Origin: Kribbella capetownensis
GTDB taxonomy: Bacteria; Actinomycetota; Actinomycetes; Propionibacteriales; Kribbellaceae
Assembly (NCBI RefSeq): GCF_004331485.1
Contig: NZ_SJKD01000013.1
Location: 105,121-169,120 of the forward strand
DNA: 64,000 bases
Direction: 5' to 3'
In this document: positions 15,170 to 22,840 of the stretch, in pieces
How positions within the stretch are numbered: position 1 is the stretch's first letter
How the letters are laid out: every line of letters starts with the position of its first letter
Made by a program: the position numbers and the translations under genes
The notes under the pieces: generated by a model
The model's database searches: none
What the model saw: only the letters and a program-made list of their open reading frames with translations
Told to the model about the DNA's origin: nothing

Positions 15170-16436
15170 GTTTCCTGACGATCAGGGCGATCGCGAGGAG
15201 TCCGGCGCCCACCACCGCTGACGTCCACGGGAGGGTGACGGCGAGAACGACGCAGCCGATGAGGCCGATCACGTTGAGGGCACGGGGCCATCGACGCTGA
15301 TCGGCCGGCTGTGTGAAGGCCGAGGCGTTGGCGATCGCGTAGTACAGCAGGACGCCGAACGACGAGAAGCCGATCATGCCGCGCAGGTCGGTGGTCAGGA
15401 CGAGGATGCCGACGACCACGGCGAGCGCGAGCTCGGCGTGGTGCGGGACCTGGAAGCGTGGATGGACGGCGGCCAGCCAGCCGGGGAGATCGTGGTTGCG
15501 GGCCATCGCGAGCGACGTACGACCGATGCCGGCGATCAGGGCGAGGAGCGCGCCCAGGCTCGCGAGCGCGGCGCCGATCCGGACGACGGGACTGGCCCAG
15601 GCAGCGCCGACGGTGTCGACCGCGGCGGCGAGCGGGGCGATGGTCGTCGCCGGATCGAGCACGAGCAGCAGCGCCACGCCGACGGCAAGGTAGATGCCGA
15701 TAGCAACGATGACGGCGGTACTGATCGCCCGCGGGATGGTCTTGGCCGGCTCCCGGACCTCCTCACCCATGGTCGCGATCCGCGCGTACCCGGCGAACGC
15801 GAAGAACAACAGTCCCGCGGCCTGCAGGACGCCGTACGGCGAGGTGCCGGTGAGCTCCAGGTCGCGATGTGGCTCACCGGTGAGCAGCACGATCAGGACG
15901 AGCGCGAGGACTGCGAGCGTGCAGGCGACCAGGATCCTGGTCAGTCGCGCGGTCTTGGTGACACCTCGATAGTTGACCGCCGCCAACCCGCCCACGGCAG
16001 CCAACGCAACCAGCCTGCGCAACCATCCGCCACCCGGTACGGCGTACGTCGCGAACGTCAACGCCATCGCGGCACACGACGCCGTCTTCCCCACCACGAA
16101 ACACCAACCGGCGGCGAAGCCCCACCACTCCCCCAGCCGCTCCCGCCCGTACACATACGTCCCACCCGAGACCGGATAGACAGCCGCCAACTGAGCCGAG
16201 GACACCGCGTTGCAGTAGGCAACAACCGCGGCAATCGCCAACCCGATCAGCAGCCCCGACCCGGCGGCCCGCCCAGCCGGGCCCCACACCGCGAAGACCC
16301 CGGCGCCGACCATCGACCCGAGGCCGACCACGACGGCGTCGCCAACGCCCAACCGCCGGGCCAGAGCGGGTTGAGGCTGGGCGGGTTGACGCTGGGCGGG
16401 TTGAGGCTGGGCGGGTTGAGGCTGGGCGGCACTCAC
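15135..16436 (-). CDS. APC-superfamily amino acid permease
   Basis: 433 residues from GTG 16436, two bases after the stop of the HIT-like gene. The hallmark VVVGLGSMVGAGVFAVWGPAGRAAGSG begins the first helix, and about 12 hydrophobic helices follow, as expected for the APC family. The segment GEEVREPAKTIPRAIS is the conserved loop after helix 6. It probably imports or exchanges an amino acid or amine. Residues 4-28 are a run of Pro-Gln-Ala repeats coded by four 15-bp tandem copies. A more downstream start near the LARRLG segment would remove the repeats and cannot be excluded. Confidence 0.85.
   Translation of the reverse strand: MSAAQPQPAQPQPAQRQPAQPQPALARRLGVGDAVVVGLGSMVGAGVFAVWGPAGRAAGSGLLIGLAIAAVVAYCNAVSSAQLAAVYPVSGGTYVYGRERLGEWWGFAAGWCFVVGKTASCAAMALTFATYAVPGGGWLRRLVALAAVGGLAAVNYRGVTKTARLTRILVACTLAVLALVLIVLLTGEPHRDLELTGTSPYGVLQAAGLLFFAFAGYARIATMGEEVREPAKTIPRAISTAVIVAIGIYLAVGVALLLVLDPATTIAPLAAAVDTVGAAWASPVVRIGAALASLGALLALIAGIGRTSLAMARNHDLPGWLAAVHPRFQVPHHAELALAVVVGILVLTTDLRGMIGFSSFGVLLYYAIANASAFTQPADQRRWPRALNVIGLIGCVVLAVTLPWTSAVVGAGLLAIALIVRKLRTGRGGSARS
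16368..16427 (-). repeat. Four tandem 15-bp repeats in the permease N-terminus
   Basis: Four back-to-back copies of GGGTTGAGGCTGGGC (second copy GGGTTGACGCTGGGC) at 16368, 16383, 16398 and 16413. On the coding strand each adds five residues of the Pro-Gln-Pro-Ala-Gln type, a site prone to length change by slippage. Confidence 0.9.
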
Positions 16437-16437
16437 G

Positions 16438-16962
16438 TCAGTCGCCCGCCGCCATCGCCGCGGCGATCTTCCGGTCGGCATCGGCAACGTCCTCCTCGGG
16501 CGCCGGCGGCATCAGGTCGGCCCACAGCGGCAGCATCTCCCGGCGCGCCTCCAGCATGCCCAGCGGCCGCGGGTAGAACCACACGTGGAAGTGGGCCGAA
16601 CCGTCGCCCCAACGATAGACGTGGACCCGGGCGATGCCGCCGAGCCCGAGGATCGCTCGCTCGATCCGGGCGACCACCGGACCGTAGCTGGTCGCGTGGG
16701 CGGCGGGTAGGTCGGCGAAGCTGTCGTGGTGACCCCGGCTGGCCAGCCAGACCACTCCGGGGATGGTGACGTCCTTGGCCGGGCACAGCGCCCAGTTGTC
16801 GTCCATCCAGAGCGGCGGCCGGTGTTCGGACTTCTCGAACGACGCCAGCCAGTCGCAGAGGCCGCACGGATCCCCACCGGGCTCGCCGACGCGGGGTGGT
16901 TCGGGGATCACGCGCGGCGGCGGGTCGCGGCGGATCAGCGGTTCGGCGTAGGGCAGTGTCAT
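16438..16962 (-). CDS. HIT-like nucleotide-binding protein
   Basis: 174 residues; ATG 16962 follows GGAGGG. A CGLC pair (Cys33, Cys36) and later histidines may hold zinc as in some HIT proteins. The active-site region is GSAHFHVWFYPRP, with His124 and His126 but Trp128 where the classic His-x-His-x-His motif has its third histidine. Family members hydrolyse or transfer nucleotidyl groups (AMP-lysine, dinucleoside polyphosphates). The retained middle histidine suggests the enzyme could still form a nucleotidyl intermediate. Transcribed with the downstream permease. Two TetR-type operators lie immediately upstream. Confidence 0.7.
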   Translation of the reverse strand: MTLPYAEPLIRRDPPPRVIPEPPRVGEPGGDPCGLCDWLASFEKSEHRPPLWMDDNWALCPAKDVTIPGVVWLASRGHHDSFADLPAAHATSYGPVVARIERAILGLGGIARVHVYRWGDGSAHFHVWFYPRPLGMLEARREMLPLWADLMPPAPEEDVADADRKIAAAMAAGD

Positions 16963-16994
16963 GGCGGTCCCTCCAAAGCTGTCGGTCCCGTCAG

Positions 16995-17035
16995 TGAAAC
17001 ATGACTGTTGCAGAAATTGCAACGACCATGTTTCA
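16995..17035 (-). promoter_or_regulatory. Double TetR-type operator upstream of the HIT-like gene
   Basis: Two adjacent 18-bp sites, TGAAACATGACTGTTGCA (16995-17012) and TGCAACGACCATGTTTCA (17018-17035), each of the form TGMAAC-N6-GTTKCA and mirror images of each other. The whole 41 bp is a large inverted repeat with perfect 9-bp outer arms. It matches the site at 17620-17637. Confidence 0.7.
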
Positions 17036-17590
17036 GAAGTTCAGGACTCCGCGCAGCGTCAGGTCGAGGGTGAGCCGGCGGACCCGGGCCTTGGACCAGT
17101 GGTGCCGGCCGCGCATGTGCACGTAGGTGAAGATCGCCGACACCATCAGCACCTCCGCCACGTCGCTGATCCGGCCGTGCGGATGCAGCGAACCGTCCTG
17201 CTCGCCCTCGCGCAGGAACCGCTCGAACGGATCGATGAACGAGACCGGGCCGTTGCGTGCCTGCTCCTGGTGGAACACCAGGTCCGAGGACAGGATCAGC
17301 GGCAGATGCCGGTCGATCACGTCGAACAAGGCCTCGAGCGTCTTGACCAGGCCTTCTCGGCCGGTGCCGGAGCCGGCCAGGATCGGCCACAGCGTGTCCC
17401 GGTAGTCCTCGGCCAGGGCGTCGAGCAGCGAGTTCAGCAGCAGTTCGACGGTCAGTCCCTGCCGCCACAACGTGACGCGGGACCGGCCGACCTTCTCGGC
17501 GACCCGCTCCAGCGTGACGCCGGACCAGCCGTGCTCGGCGAGGACGGCGACGGTCGCCTCGCGCAGCGTCTCGTCCACCGCGATGGTCAT
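17033..17590 (-). CDS. TetR-family transcriptional regulator
   Basis: 185 residues from ATG 17590; the frame is open upstream but that part lies in the promoter. N-terminal helix-turn-helix: LREATVAVLAEHGWSGVTLERVAEKVGRSRVTLWRQG, with the usual TetR spacing, then an all-helical ligand domain ending in HMRGRHHWSKARVRRLTLDL. It is followed by the HIT-like and permease genes and diverges from a small unknown gene. The palindrome in the divergent promoter and its two relatives before the HIT-like gene indicate local autoregulation. Ligand unknown. Confidence 0.87.
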   Translation of the reverse strand: MTIAVDETLREATVAVLAEHGWSGVTLERVAEKVGRSRVTLWRQGLTVELLLNSLLDALAEDYRDTLWPILAGSGTGREGLVKTLEALFDVIDRHLPLILSSDLVFHQEQARNGPVSFIDPFERFLREGEQDGSLHPHGRISDVAEVLMVSAIFTYVHMRGRHHWSKARVRRLTLDLTLRGVLNF

Positions 17591-17619
17591 CTCCGGCCAC
17601 TCCTCACCGAGGGCTCTTG

Positions 17620-17637
17620 TGCAACACGGTCGTTGCA
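17620..17637. promoter_or_regulatory. TetR operator between the divergent tetR and small gene
   Basis: TGCAACACGGTCGTTGCA: perfect 6-bp arms with a 6-bp spacer, extended to 7 bp by flanking G and C. The reverse strand reads TGCAACGACCGTGTTGCA, identical at 16 of 18 bases to the site at 17018-17035. Confidence 0.75.
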
Positions 17638-17674
17638 CTGCACGATGACTGTACCAAGAACCGAAGGAGCGACC

Positions 17675-17929
17675 GTGGACACCAGGACGGAGATCCGGTT
17701 GCGGCTGACCCCGCAGGAGGTGGCGGGGCTCGCCGCGCTCGCGGTCGGGCTGCGTGGGGTGACCGAAGCCGAGCTGACCGAGGAGGACGCGGCCGTCGCG
17801 GCGCTGGAGCTCGCGCTCACCCGGCTGATCGAGGACTTCGAAGTGCCCGATGAGACCGCTCGGGTGCGGGTCCAGCAGGCCCGCGACGAGCTGCGGGCCA
17901 ACTGGGTCCGGGGCGGCGCATCACTCTGA
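17675..17929 (+). CDS. Small hypothetical protein
   Basis: 84 residues from GTG 17675, which follows GAAGGAGCGACC. Predicted mostly helical and acidic; residues 1-10 (MDTRTEIRLRLTPQEVAGLA) look like a short amphipathic strand/helix start. No family recognised. It diverges from the TetR gene across a shared operator, so it is probably part of that regulon. The stop overlaps the convergent aldolase gene by 9 bp. Confidence 0.65.
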   Translation: MDTRTEIRLRLTPQEVAGLAALAVGLRGVTEAELTEEDAAVAALELALTRLIEDFEVPDETARVRVQQARDELRANWVRGGASL

Positions 17930-18766
17930 GGACGTGGCCCTGAGGATGATCAGCAGGCGGGCCACCTCGGCGGCTACCTCGTCGCGGGCCGGGCCGAGGT
18001 ACTTGCGGGTGTCGACCAGGGCCGGGTTGCCCCCGAGGACTTCGCGGACCTTGGCGGTGAAGACGTTGTTGAGGTGGGTGGCGATGTTGACCTTGGTCAT
18101 GCCTGCCTCGACGGCTCGGCTGAGGTCGGGGTCGGCGACGCCGGAGGATCCGTGCAGGACGAGGGGGACGGGGACGGCGGCGTGGAGTTCGGTGATGAGG
18201 TCGAAGTCGAGGGACGCCGTACGTTCGGTCATGGCGTGAGAGGAGCCGACGGCGACAGCCAGGGCGTCGACGCCGGTGGCTTCGGCGAAGGCGAGGGCGT
18301 CGTCGGGGCGGGTGCGGGCTCCGGGCGCGTGCACGCCGTCCTTGCCGCCGACCTCACCGATCTCGGCCTCGACGAACACGCCGTGGTCATGGCAGAACGC
18401 CGTCACCTCGGTGGTCGACGCGACGTTGTCGGCGTACTCGAGCTTCGACGCGTCGTACATGACGGAGGTGAAGCCGAGTGAGACTGCCTCGGTGACCAGG
18501 TCGCGATCCATCGCGTGGTCGAGGTGGACGACCACCGGGACCGTCGCGGCGGCCGCAGCGGCCAGGGTGGCGACACCGATCGGTTTGAGGGCGCCGTGGT
18601 ACTTCACCGCGTTCTCGCTGATCTGCAGGATGACCGGCGCACCGACCTGCTCGGCGCCGGCGATCAACGCGGTCGCGTGCTCCAACTGGATCACGTTGAA
18701 CGCACCGACCCCGCGACCGGCTTTAGCGGCAGCGAGGACGACCTCTGCCCCAGACACCAAAGGCAT
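17921..18766 (-). CDS. Class II ketose-bisphosphate aldolase (fructose/tagatose type)
   Basis: 281 residues from ATG 18766 behind AAGGAG. Family landmarks are GRGVGAFNVIQLEHATALI, the zinc-binding VVVHLDHAMDRD, TSVMYDAS, EAEIGEVGGKDG and the phosphate-binding LVLHGSSGVADPDLSRAVEAGMTKVNIATHLN. The length and the HGSSG-KVNI pattern are typical of the short GatY/KbaY/FbaA-like group that splits tagatose-1,6- or fructose-1,6-bisphosphate. It is the last gene of the amino-sugar operon, 11 bp after the PfkB kinase, whose product would be its substrate. Confidence 0.88.
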   Translation of the reverse strand: MPLVSGAEVVLAAAKAGRGVGAFNVIQLEHATALIAGAEQVGAPVILQISENAVKYHGALKPIGVATLAAAAAATVPVVVHLDHAMDRDLVTEAVSLGFTSVMYDASKLEYADNVASTTEVTAFCHDHGVFVEAEIGEVGGKDGVHAPGARTRPDDALAFAEATGVDALAVAVGSSHAMTERTASLDFDLITELHAAVPVPLVLHGSSGVADPDLSRAVEAGMTKVNIATHLNNVFTAKVREVLGGNPALVDTRKYLGPARDEVAAEVARLLIILRATSSE

Positions 18767-18777
18767 TCGACTTCTCC

Positions 18778-19695
18778 TTAAGAGTTGACCGTGACCTGGG
18801 GGTGCCAGCGGCGGTAGGCGGCCAGGTCGATGTCCCCGGCAACCGGTGTCAGCACCGCAGCGGCCGATGCGGCCACGGCGGACTTCAGTACGACGGACCA
18901 GTCGGGCTCCGGCGATTCCGCGACGGCCGCCGCAACCACCGCCGTACAGGCATCGCCGGCACCAGTCGGGTTGCCACTCACCTTCTCGACCGGCAGCGCG
19001 CGCCACACACCATTGTTGCTGGCAGCAACCATGCCGCGCGACCCGTCGGTGATCACGGCCGCGCTCGCGCCCAACCCGACCAACTGCCGGGCGCCGTCCT
19101 CGACCGTCGTATCGCCCAAGGCGTCACGTAACTCGGCCGCGTTGGACCGCACCACCGCACCAGCCTTCGCAGCCGCGGTCAGCGCGGCACCGCCGGCGTC
19201 GATCACGGTCAGTACGTCGTGATGCCGCGCGCGGACCGCGAGTTCGGCGTACGCGTCAGCAGGCAGACCCGGCGGGAGGCTGCCGGAGCACGCCAGCACG
19301 CCCAGCCGCGACCACGGCATCCGGTCCCCGAACGCACGCCACTCGTCGGCGGTCACCGAAGGCCCGGTCTCGTTGAAGATCGTCGCGTCCCCGTCGGCAC
19401 CGTTGACGATGGCAACGGTACGCCGGGTCTCGCCGGCGATCGGCGTGAGCAGTGCGGTCAGGCCGGCATCGAACAGCTCCTCGGCAACCAGCTCACCGGT
19501 GACCCCGCCGACGAACCCGAGCACCAGTACCTGGTGTCCTAACGTCGACGCCACTCGAGCGACGTTCACACCCTTGCCACCGGCCCGCTGTCGGACAGTG
19601 CCGACGCGGTGACTGCCACCGACGACGAGCTCGTCGACCTCATACGTGACGTCCAGCGCGAGGTTGAGGGTGATGGTCCCGATCAGTCCAGCCAC
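18778..19695 (-). CDS. PfkB-family sugar-phosphate kinase (1-phosphofructokinase/tagatose-6-phosphate kinase group)
   Basis: 305 residues from GTG 19695, overlapping the end of nagA by 13 bp. The N-terminal motif RQRAGGKGVNVARVASTLGH and the C-terminal GNPTGAGDACTAVVAAA carry the two PfkB signatures; the Asp in GAGD is the catalytic base. The opening TITLNLALDVTYEVDELVVGGSHR is typical of the FruK/LacC subgroup, which phosphorylates a sugar phosphate at carbon 1. With the adjacent aldolase it would phosphorylate and split tagatose-6- or fructose-6-phosphate. Confidence 0.88.
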   Translation of the reverse strand: MAGLIGTITLNLALDVTYEVDELVVGGSHRVGTVRQRAGGKGVNVARVASTLGHQVLVLGFVGGVTGELVAEELFDAGLTALLTPIAGETRRTVAIVNGADGDATIFNETGPSVTADEWRAFGDRMPWSRLGVLACSGSLPPGLPADAYAELAVRARHHDVLTVIDAGGAALTAAAKAGAVVRSNAAELRDALGDTTVEDGARQLVGLGASAAVITDGSRGMVAASNNGVWRALPVEKVSGNPTGAGDACTAVVAAAVAESPEPDWSVVLKSAVAASAAAVLTPVAGDIDLAAYRRWHPQVTVNS

Positions 19696-20813
19696 GACCC
19701 TGCCCGCATCACCTTCTGAACGACGTACCCGTCGTCCAGCAGCACCAGATCCGCCCGTTTGCCGGTCTCGATCCCACCCACGTCGTACCAGCCGAAGGCC
19801 TGCGCCGGCGTGGTCGACGCCATCCGGGACGCGTCCACCAGGGACACCCCGGCCTTCACCGCGTTGGCGTAGGAGACATCCATCGTCAACGTGCTGCCGG
19901 CGATCGAATGCTTGCCGTGAGCAAGCGTCACCAGGCCTTCCTTCACGTCCACCTCGAGACTGCCGAGCTTGTACCGGCCGTCCGGCATCCCGGTGGCCTC
20001 CATCGCGTCGGTGATCAGGGCGATCCGGTTCACTCCAGCCGCCGCGAGGGCGACCCGGACGACCTGCGGATCCAGGTGCAGGCCGTCGTTGATCACCTCG
20101 AGCAGCAGCCGTTCGTCGTTGAGCGCGGCACCGACCGGCCCGGGATCGCGGTGGTGGAACGGCCGCATCCCGTTGAACAGGTGCGTGGCCACGGTCGCCC
20201 CAGCGTCGGCACCGGCGATCATCTGCTCGTACGTCGCGTCAGTGTGCCCGAGCGCGGCGACGGCCCCCGCGTCGACCACCTGGCGGATCGCGTCCAGACC
20301 GTGTTCGAGCTCCGGCGCGATCGTCACCATCTTCACCGCGTCGCTCAGGACCTTCGTCACGTCGTCGGCGACCGGGTCTCGTAGGAGCGTCGGCTCGTGC
20401 GCACCACACCGTGCCGCGGACAGGAACGGTCCTTCGAGGTGGACACCGGCGATCACGCCGTCGGTGATGAGGTCCGCGAGACAGGCGGTCTGCGAGACGA
20501 TGTCATCGAGCGGCGCCGTCACCAGGCTGGCGAGGGTGGTCGTCGTACCGTGCCGGGCGTGGAAGGCCGCGACCTTGCGCGCCTCCTCCGGGTCGGTCGT
20601 CGAGTACGTCGATCCGCCGCCGCCGTGAGTATGGATGTCGACGAAGCCCGGGACGACGGTGACGTTGCCGAGGTCCTCGGGCCGCTTGCCGTCGGCCGGC
20701 ATCCCCTCCGACCTGCGGCCGAACGCGACGATGTCCGCGTCGACCACCTGGATCCAGGCGTTCTCCAGAACGTCGTCCGGCGTGACCAGCCGGCCCACGC
20801 GATACGTCGTCAT
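19683..20813 (-). CDS. nagA: N-acetylglucosamine-6-phosphate deacetylase (NagA/AgaA family)
   Basis: 376 residues; ATG 20813 overlaps the ROK kinase stop (ATGA). Metal-site motifs: His61 and His63 in VDIHTHGGGG, Glu in HLEGPFLS, histidines in GHTDA and THLFNGM(R)PFHHRDPG, and the catalytic Asp in ITDAMEATG. It removes acetate from an N-acetylhexosamine-6-phosphate in the cytoplasm. Sequence alone does not tell GlcNAc from GalNAc; the tagatose-type kinase and aldolase downstream favour GalNAc as a possibility. Confidence 0.93.
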   Translation of the reverse strand: MTTYRVGRLVTPDDVLENAWIQVVDADIVAFGRRSEGMPADGKRPEDLGNVTVVPGFVDIHTHGGGGSTYSTTDPEEARKVAAFHARHGTTTTLASLVTAPLDDIVSQTACLADLITDGVIAGVHLEGPFLSAARCGAHEPTLLRDPVADDVTKVLSDAVKMVTIAPELEHGLDAIRQVVDAGAVAALGHTDATYEQMIAGADAGATVATHLFNGMRPFHHRDPGPVGAALNDERLLLEVINDGLHLDPQVVRVALAAAGVNRIALITDAMEATGMPDGRYKLGSLEVDVKEGLVTLAHGKHSIAGSTLTMDVSYANAVKAGVSLVDASRMASTTPAQAFGWYDVGGIETGKRADLVLLDDGYVVQKVMRAGSWLD

Positions 20814-21763
20814 ACCGTCTGATCTCCACTCTCGTCGGTGGTCACGCGGTCCCAGGCCATCACCGCGGCGCCGAGGCAGCCCGCGTCCTCGCCGAGTACG
20901 GCGGCCACGATCTCGGGCTCGCGCTGGAAGGTGAGCCGCGCGTGGATGCCGTCGCGCAGCGGTTGGAGCAGAGTCTCTCCCGCGCCCACCAGCCCGCCGC
21001 CGATTGCGATCCGGGTCGGCGCGACCAGAGTCGTGTAGAGGACGAGCGCGTCGATCAGCGCCCTCAGCGCGTCGTCCCAGACATGTGCGGCGTCCGGATC
21101 TCCTGCAGCCAGCAACTCCAGGACCTCGCGCGCGCCGTCCACGGTCCGGCCGGTACGGGCGCCGTACCGACGGGCCAGGGCGGCCGCGGAGGCGACCGTC
21201 TCGAGGCAGCCCCACTGACCACAGGCGCACTGCTCGGCCGCGTCGCCGTGGACGAATCGGGTGTGGCCGAGTTCGCCGGCCCAGCCGTCGCCGCTGACCA
21301 GGGAGCCGTCGATCACCATCGCGGCGGCGATGCCGGTGCCGAGCGGCAGGAACATCGAGTTGGTAGTGCCGGTGAGTGCGCCCTGGCGGAGCTCGGCGTA
21401 TCCGCCGGCGCGGACGTCGTGGGCGAGCACGATCGGTACGCCGTCACCGATCGCGGTCTCGAGTTCGGCGCGCACCGGCGTACCGACCCATTCCAGGTTC
21501 TCGGCGCCGACCGTGCCGGACTCGGCGTCGATGACACCGGGCACGACGACACCGATCGCACGCACTCGGTGACCGTCCGCAGTCGCCTTCTGGCTCAGCT
21601 CGACGACGGTTTCCAGCAGGGCATCGAGCACGGCGCGGCCCCCGGCCTCCCGGGGAGTCGGCCTGGTCTCGCGGTGCAGCACGGCACCGTCCGCGGCGAC
21701 CAGGCCGCACTTCATCCGGGTTCCACCGAGATCGACGGCAACCACGACTTCACAGGGGTCCAC
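20810..21763 (-). CDS. ROK-family sugar kinase
   Basis: 317 residues. ATP site DLGGTRMK at residues 11-18; ROK zinc motif CACGQWGCLETVAS with the preceding GELGHTRFVHG histidine; phosphate segment GVVVPGVID and sugar-site LAHDVRAGGYAEL. There is no helix-turn-helix, so it is an enzyme and not a ROK repressor. It probably phosphorylates N-acetylhexosamine or glucose at carbon 6, feeding nagA. It is the first gene of a four-gene operon (kinase, deacetylase, sugar-phosphate kinase, aldolase) with overlapping or 11-bp-spaced junctions. Confidence 0.9.
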   Translation of the reverse strand: MDPCEVVVAVDLGGTRMKCGLVAADGAVLHRETRPTPREAGGRAVLDALLETVVELSQKATADGHRVRAIGVVVPGVIDAESGTVGAENLEWVGTPVRAELETAIGDGVPIVLAHDVRAGGYAELRQGALTGTTNSMFLPLGTGIAAAMVIDGSLVSGDGWAGELGHTRFVHGDAAEQCACGQWGCLETVASAAALARRYGARTGRTVDGAREVLELLAAGDPDAAHVWDDALRALIDALVLYTTLVAPTRIAIGGGLVGAGETLLQPLRDGIHARLTFQREPEIVAAVLGEDAGCLGAAVMAWDRVTTDESGDQTV

Positions 21764-21839
21764 GGAGCGCCATTATGCAGCGTTACCGGGCAGTCCGAAC
21801 ATCCGTGAGCAATCTCTGGACAACCTCGACCAGACCACT

Positions 21840-21907
21840 GGTGTCCCGCAAGCGATGTAGCTCGAGCGATGGCGGTGTCCAGGTGCGTGCATCGCTTGCG
21901 GGACACC
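21840..21907. repeat. Long perfect inverted repeat between tetR and the amino-sugar operon
   Basis: 18-bp arms with no mismatch (21840-21857, GGTGTCCCGCAAGCGATG, and its inverse at 21890-21907) separated by 32 bp. There is no T-run. The loop contains partial copies of the arm (GCGATGG, GGTGTCC). Either a terminator of the upstream tetR or a dispersed palindromic element. Confidence 0.75.
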
Positions 21908-21976
21908 GGCGACTCTGGTTCAGTTGCGTCCGAAAATCCGCGGGCAGGGCGCCGCGGGTCATCGGCCGCCACCGGA

Positions 21977-22603
21977 TCAGGTCCGGAGGCCCCGGTCGAA
22001 GGCGGCGACCAGGAACGCGACCAGGTTCTCGGCCAGCTTGCCCGGGTCCTCGGCATCGTCCACGCCAGGCGCGCGGGACAAGGCCTGGGACTGGTGCAAC
22101 GCGAGCAGTCCGAGCATGTTCACGTATCCGAAGGCGACCGCCTCGGGCGAGGCGTGTGGCAAAGCCGACTGAAGCGCGGCCAGGTACCGCGATTCGATCG
22201 GGTCGGACTCGGCGGCGTACAACTCCCGGATCCGCTGGCTCGGATCGAACGCGATCCGGCCGATGAAACGCGCGACCACCGCGCCACGCTCACCCCGGCG
22301 CAGGACCAGATCCAGCCCGGGCTCGATGAATGCGCGGATCACCTGCTCCGCGCTCGGCCCGCCGCGGGCCTCCAACTGGTCCAGCCGGCGCCGGCGCTCG
22401 GTGTTGACCGGCGCCATCGCGCGCGCGACCGCGGCTCGCAACAACGCTTCCTTCGAGCCGAAGTGGTAGTTGACCGCGGCGATGTTCGCCGCCGCCGCGA
22501 CCGTGATGGCGCGCAGCGACGTTCCCTCGTAACCCCCTTCACCGAAGCGTTGCTCGGCGACATTGAGCAATCTCTCCCGGGTCGATTCGACCGGTGTTTC
22601 CAC
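21977..22603 (-). CDS. TetR-family transcriptional regulator
   Basis: 208 residues from GTG 22603, chosen because GGAAGGAG lies 6-7 bases before it; a longer frame to 22642 is open. The helix-turn-helix is RLLNVAEQRFGEGGYEGTSLRAITVAAAANIAAVNYHFGSKEALL, where NYHFGSKE is the classic TetR recognition turn. The ligand domain (residues 70-208) resembles that of regulators with the C-terminal QacR/CerR-type fold. A 22-bp palindrome 76 bp upstream is its probable autoregulatory operator. Target genes are unknown. Confidence 0.87.
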   Translation of the reverse strand: METPVESTRERLLNVAEQRFGEGGYEGTSLRAITVAAAANIAAVNYHFGSKEALLRAAVARAMAPVNTERRRRLDQLEARGGPSAEQVIRAFIEPGLDLVLRRGERGAVVARFIGRIAFDPSQRIRELYAAESDPIESRYLAALQSALPHASPEAVAFGYVNMLGLLALHQSQALSRAPGVDDAEDPGKLAENLVAFLVAAFDRGLRT

Positions 22604-22678
22604 AAACTTCTCCTTCCCCCCGGCTACCGCTCGCTCAGGCACCCCACCTGCTCACTCGCCGTAGCCTGCAGTCAGCAT

Positions 22679-22700
22679 AGTTCAAACGGTCGTTTGAACT
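22679..22700 (-). promoter_or_regulatory. TetR autoregulatory operator
   Basis: Perfect 10-bp arms, AGTTCAAACG and CGTTTGAACT, with a 2-bp centre (GT). The position upstream of the minus-strand tetR and the TTCAAACG/CGTTTGAA half-sites are typical of TetR operators. A weaker palindrome TCAGAT-TT-ATCTGA lies at 22734-22747; the rest of 22748-22840 shows nothing clear. Confidence 0.75.
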
Positions 22701-22840
22701 GGAGGGCTCAGCTCCCTAATCTCCGAGAATTCCTCAGATTTATCTGAAAACTCCTTCCTTCCCACGGTTCACAGCCCTCACACTTCCCGATCGCGGTCCG
22801 GTTGCCGCCGTGATCGGGCGTCTGGTTAGGGTCGTGCGGT

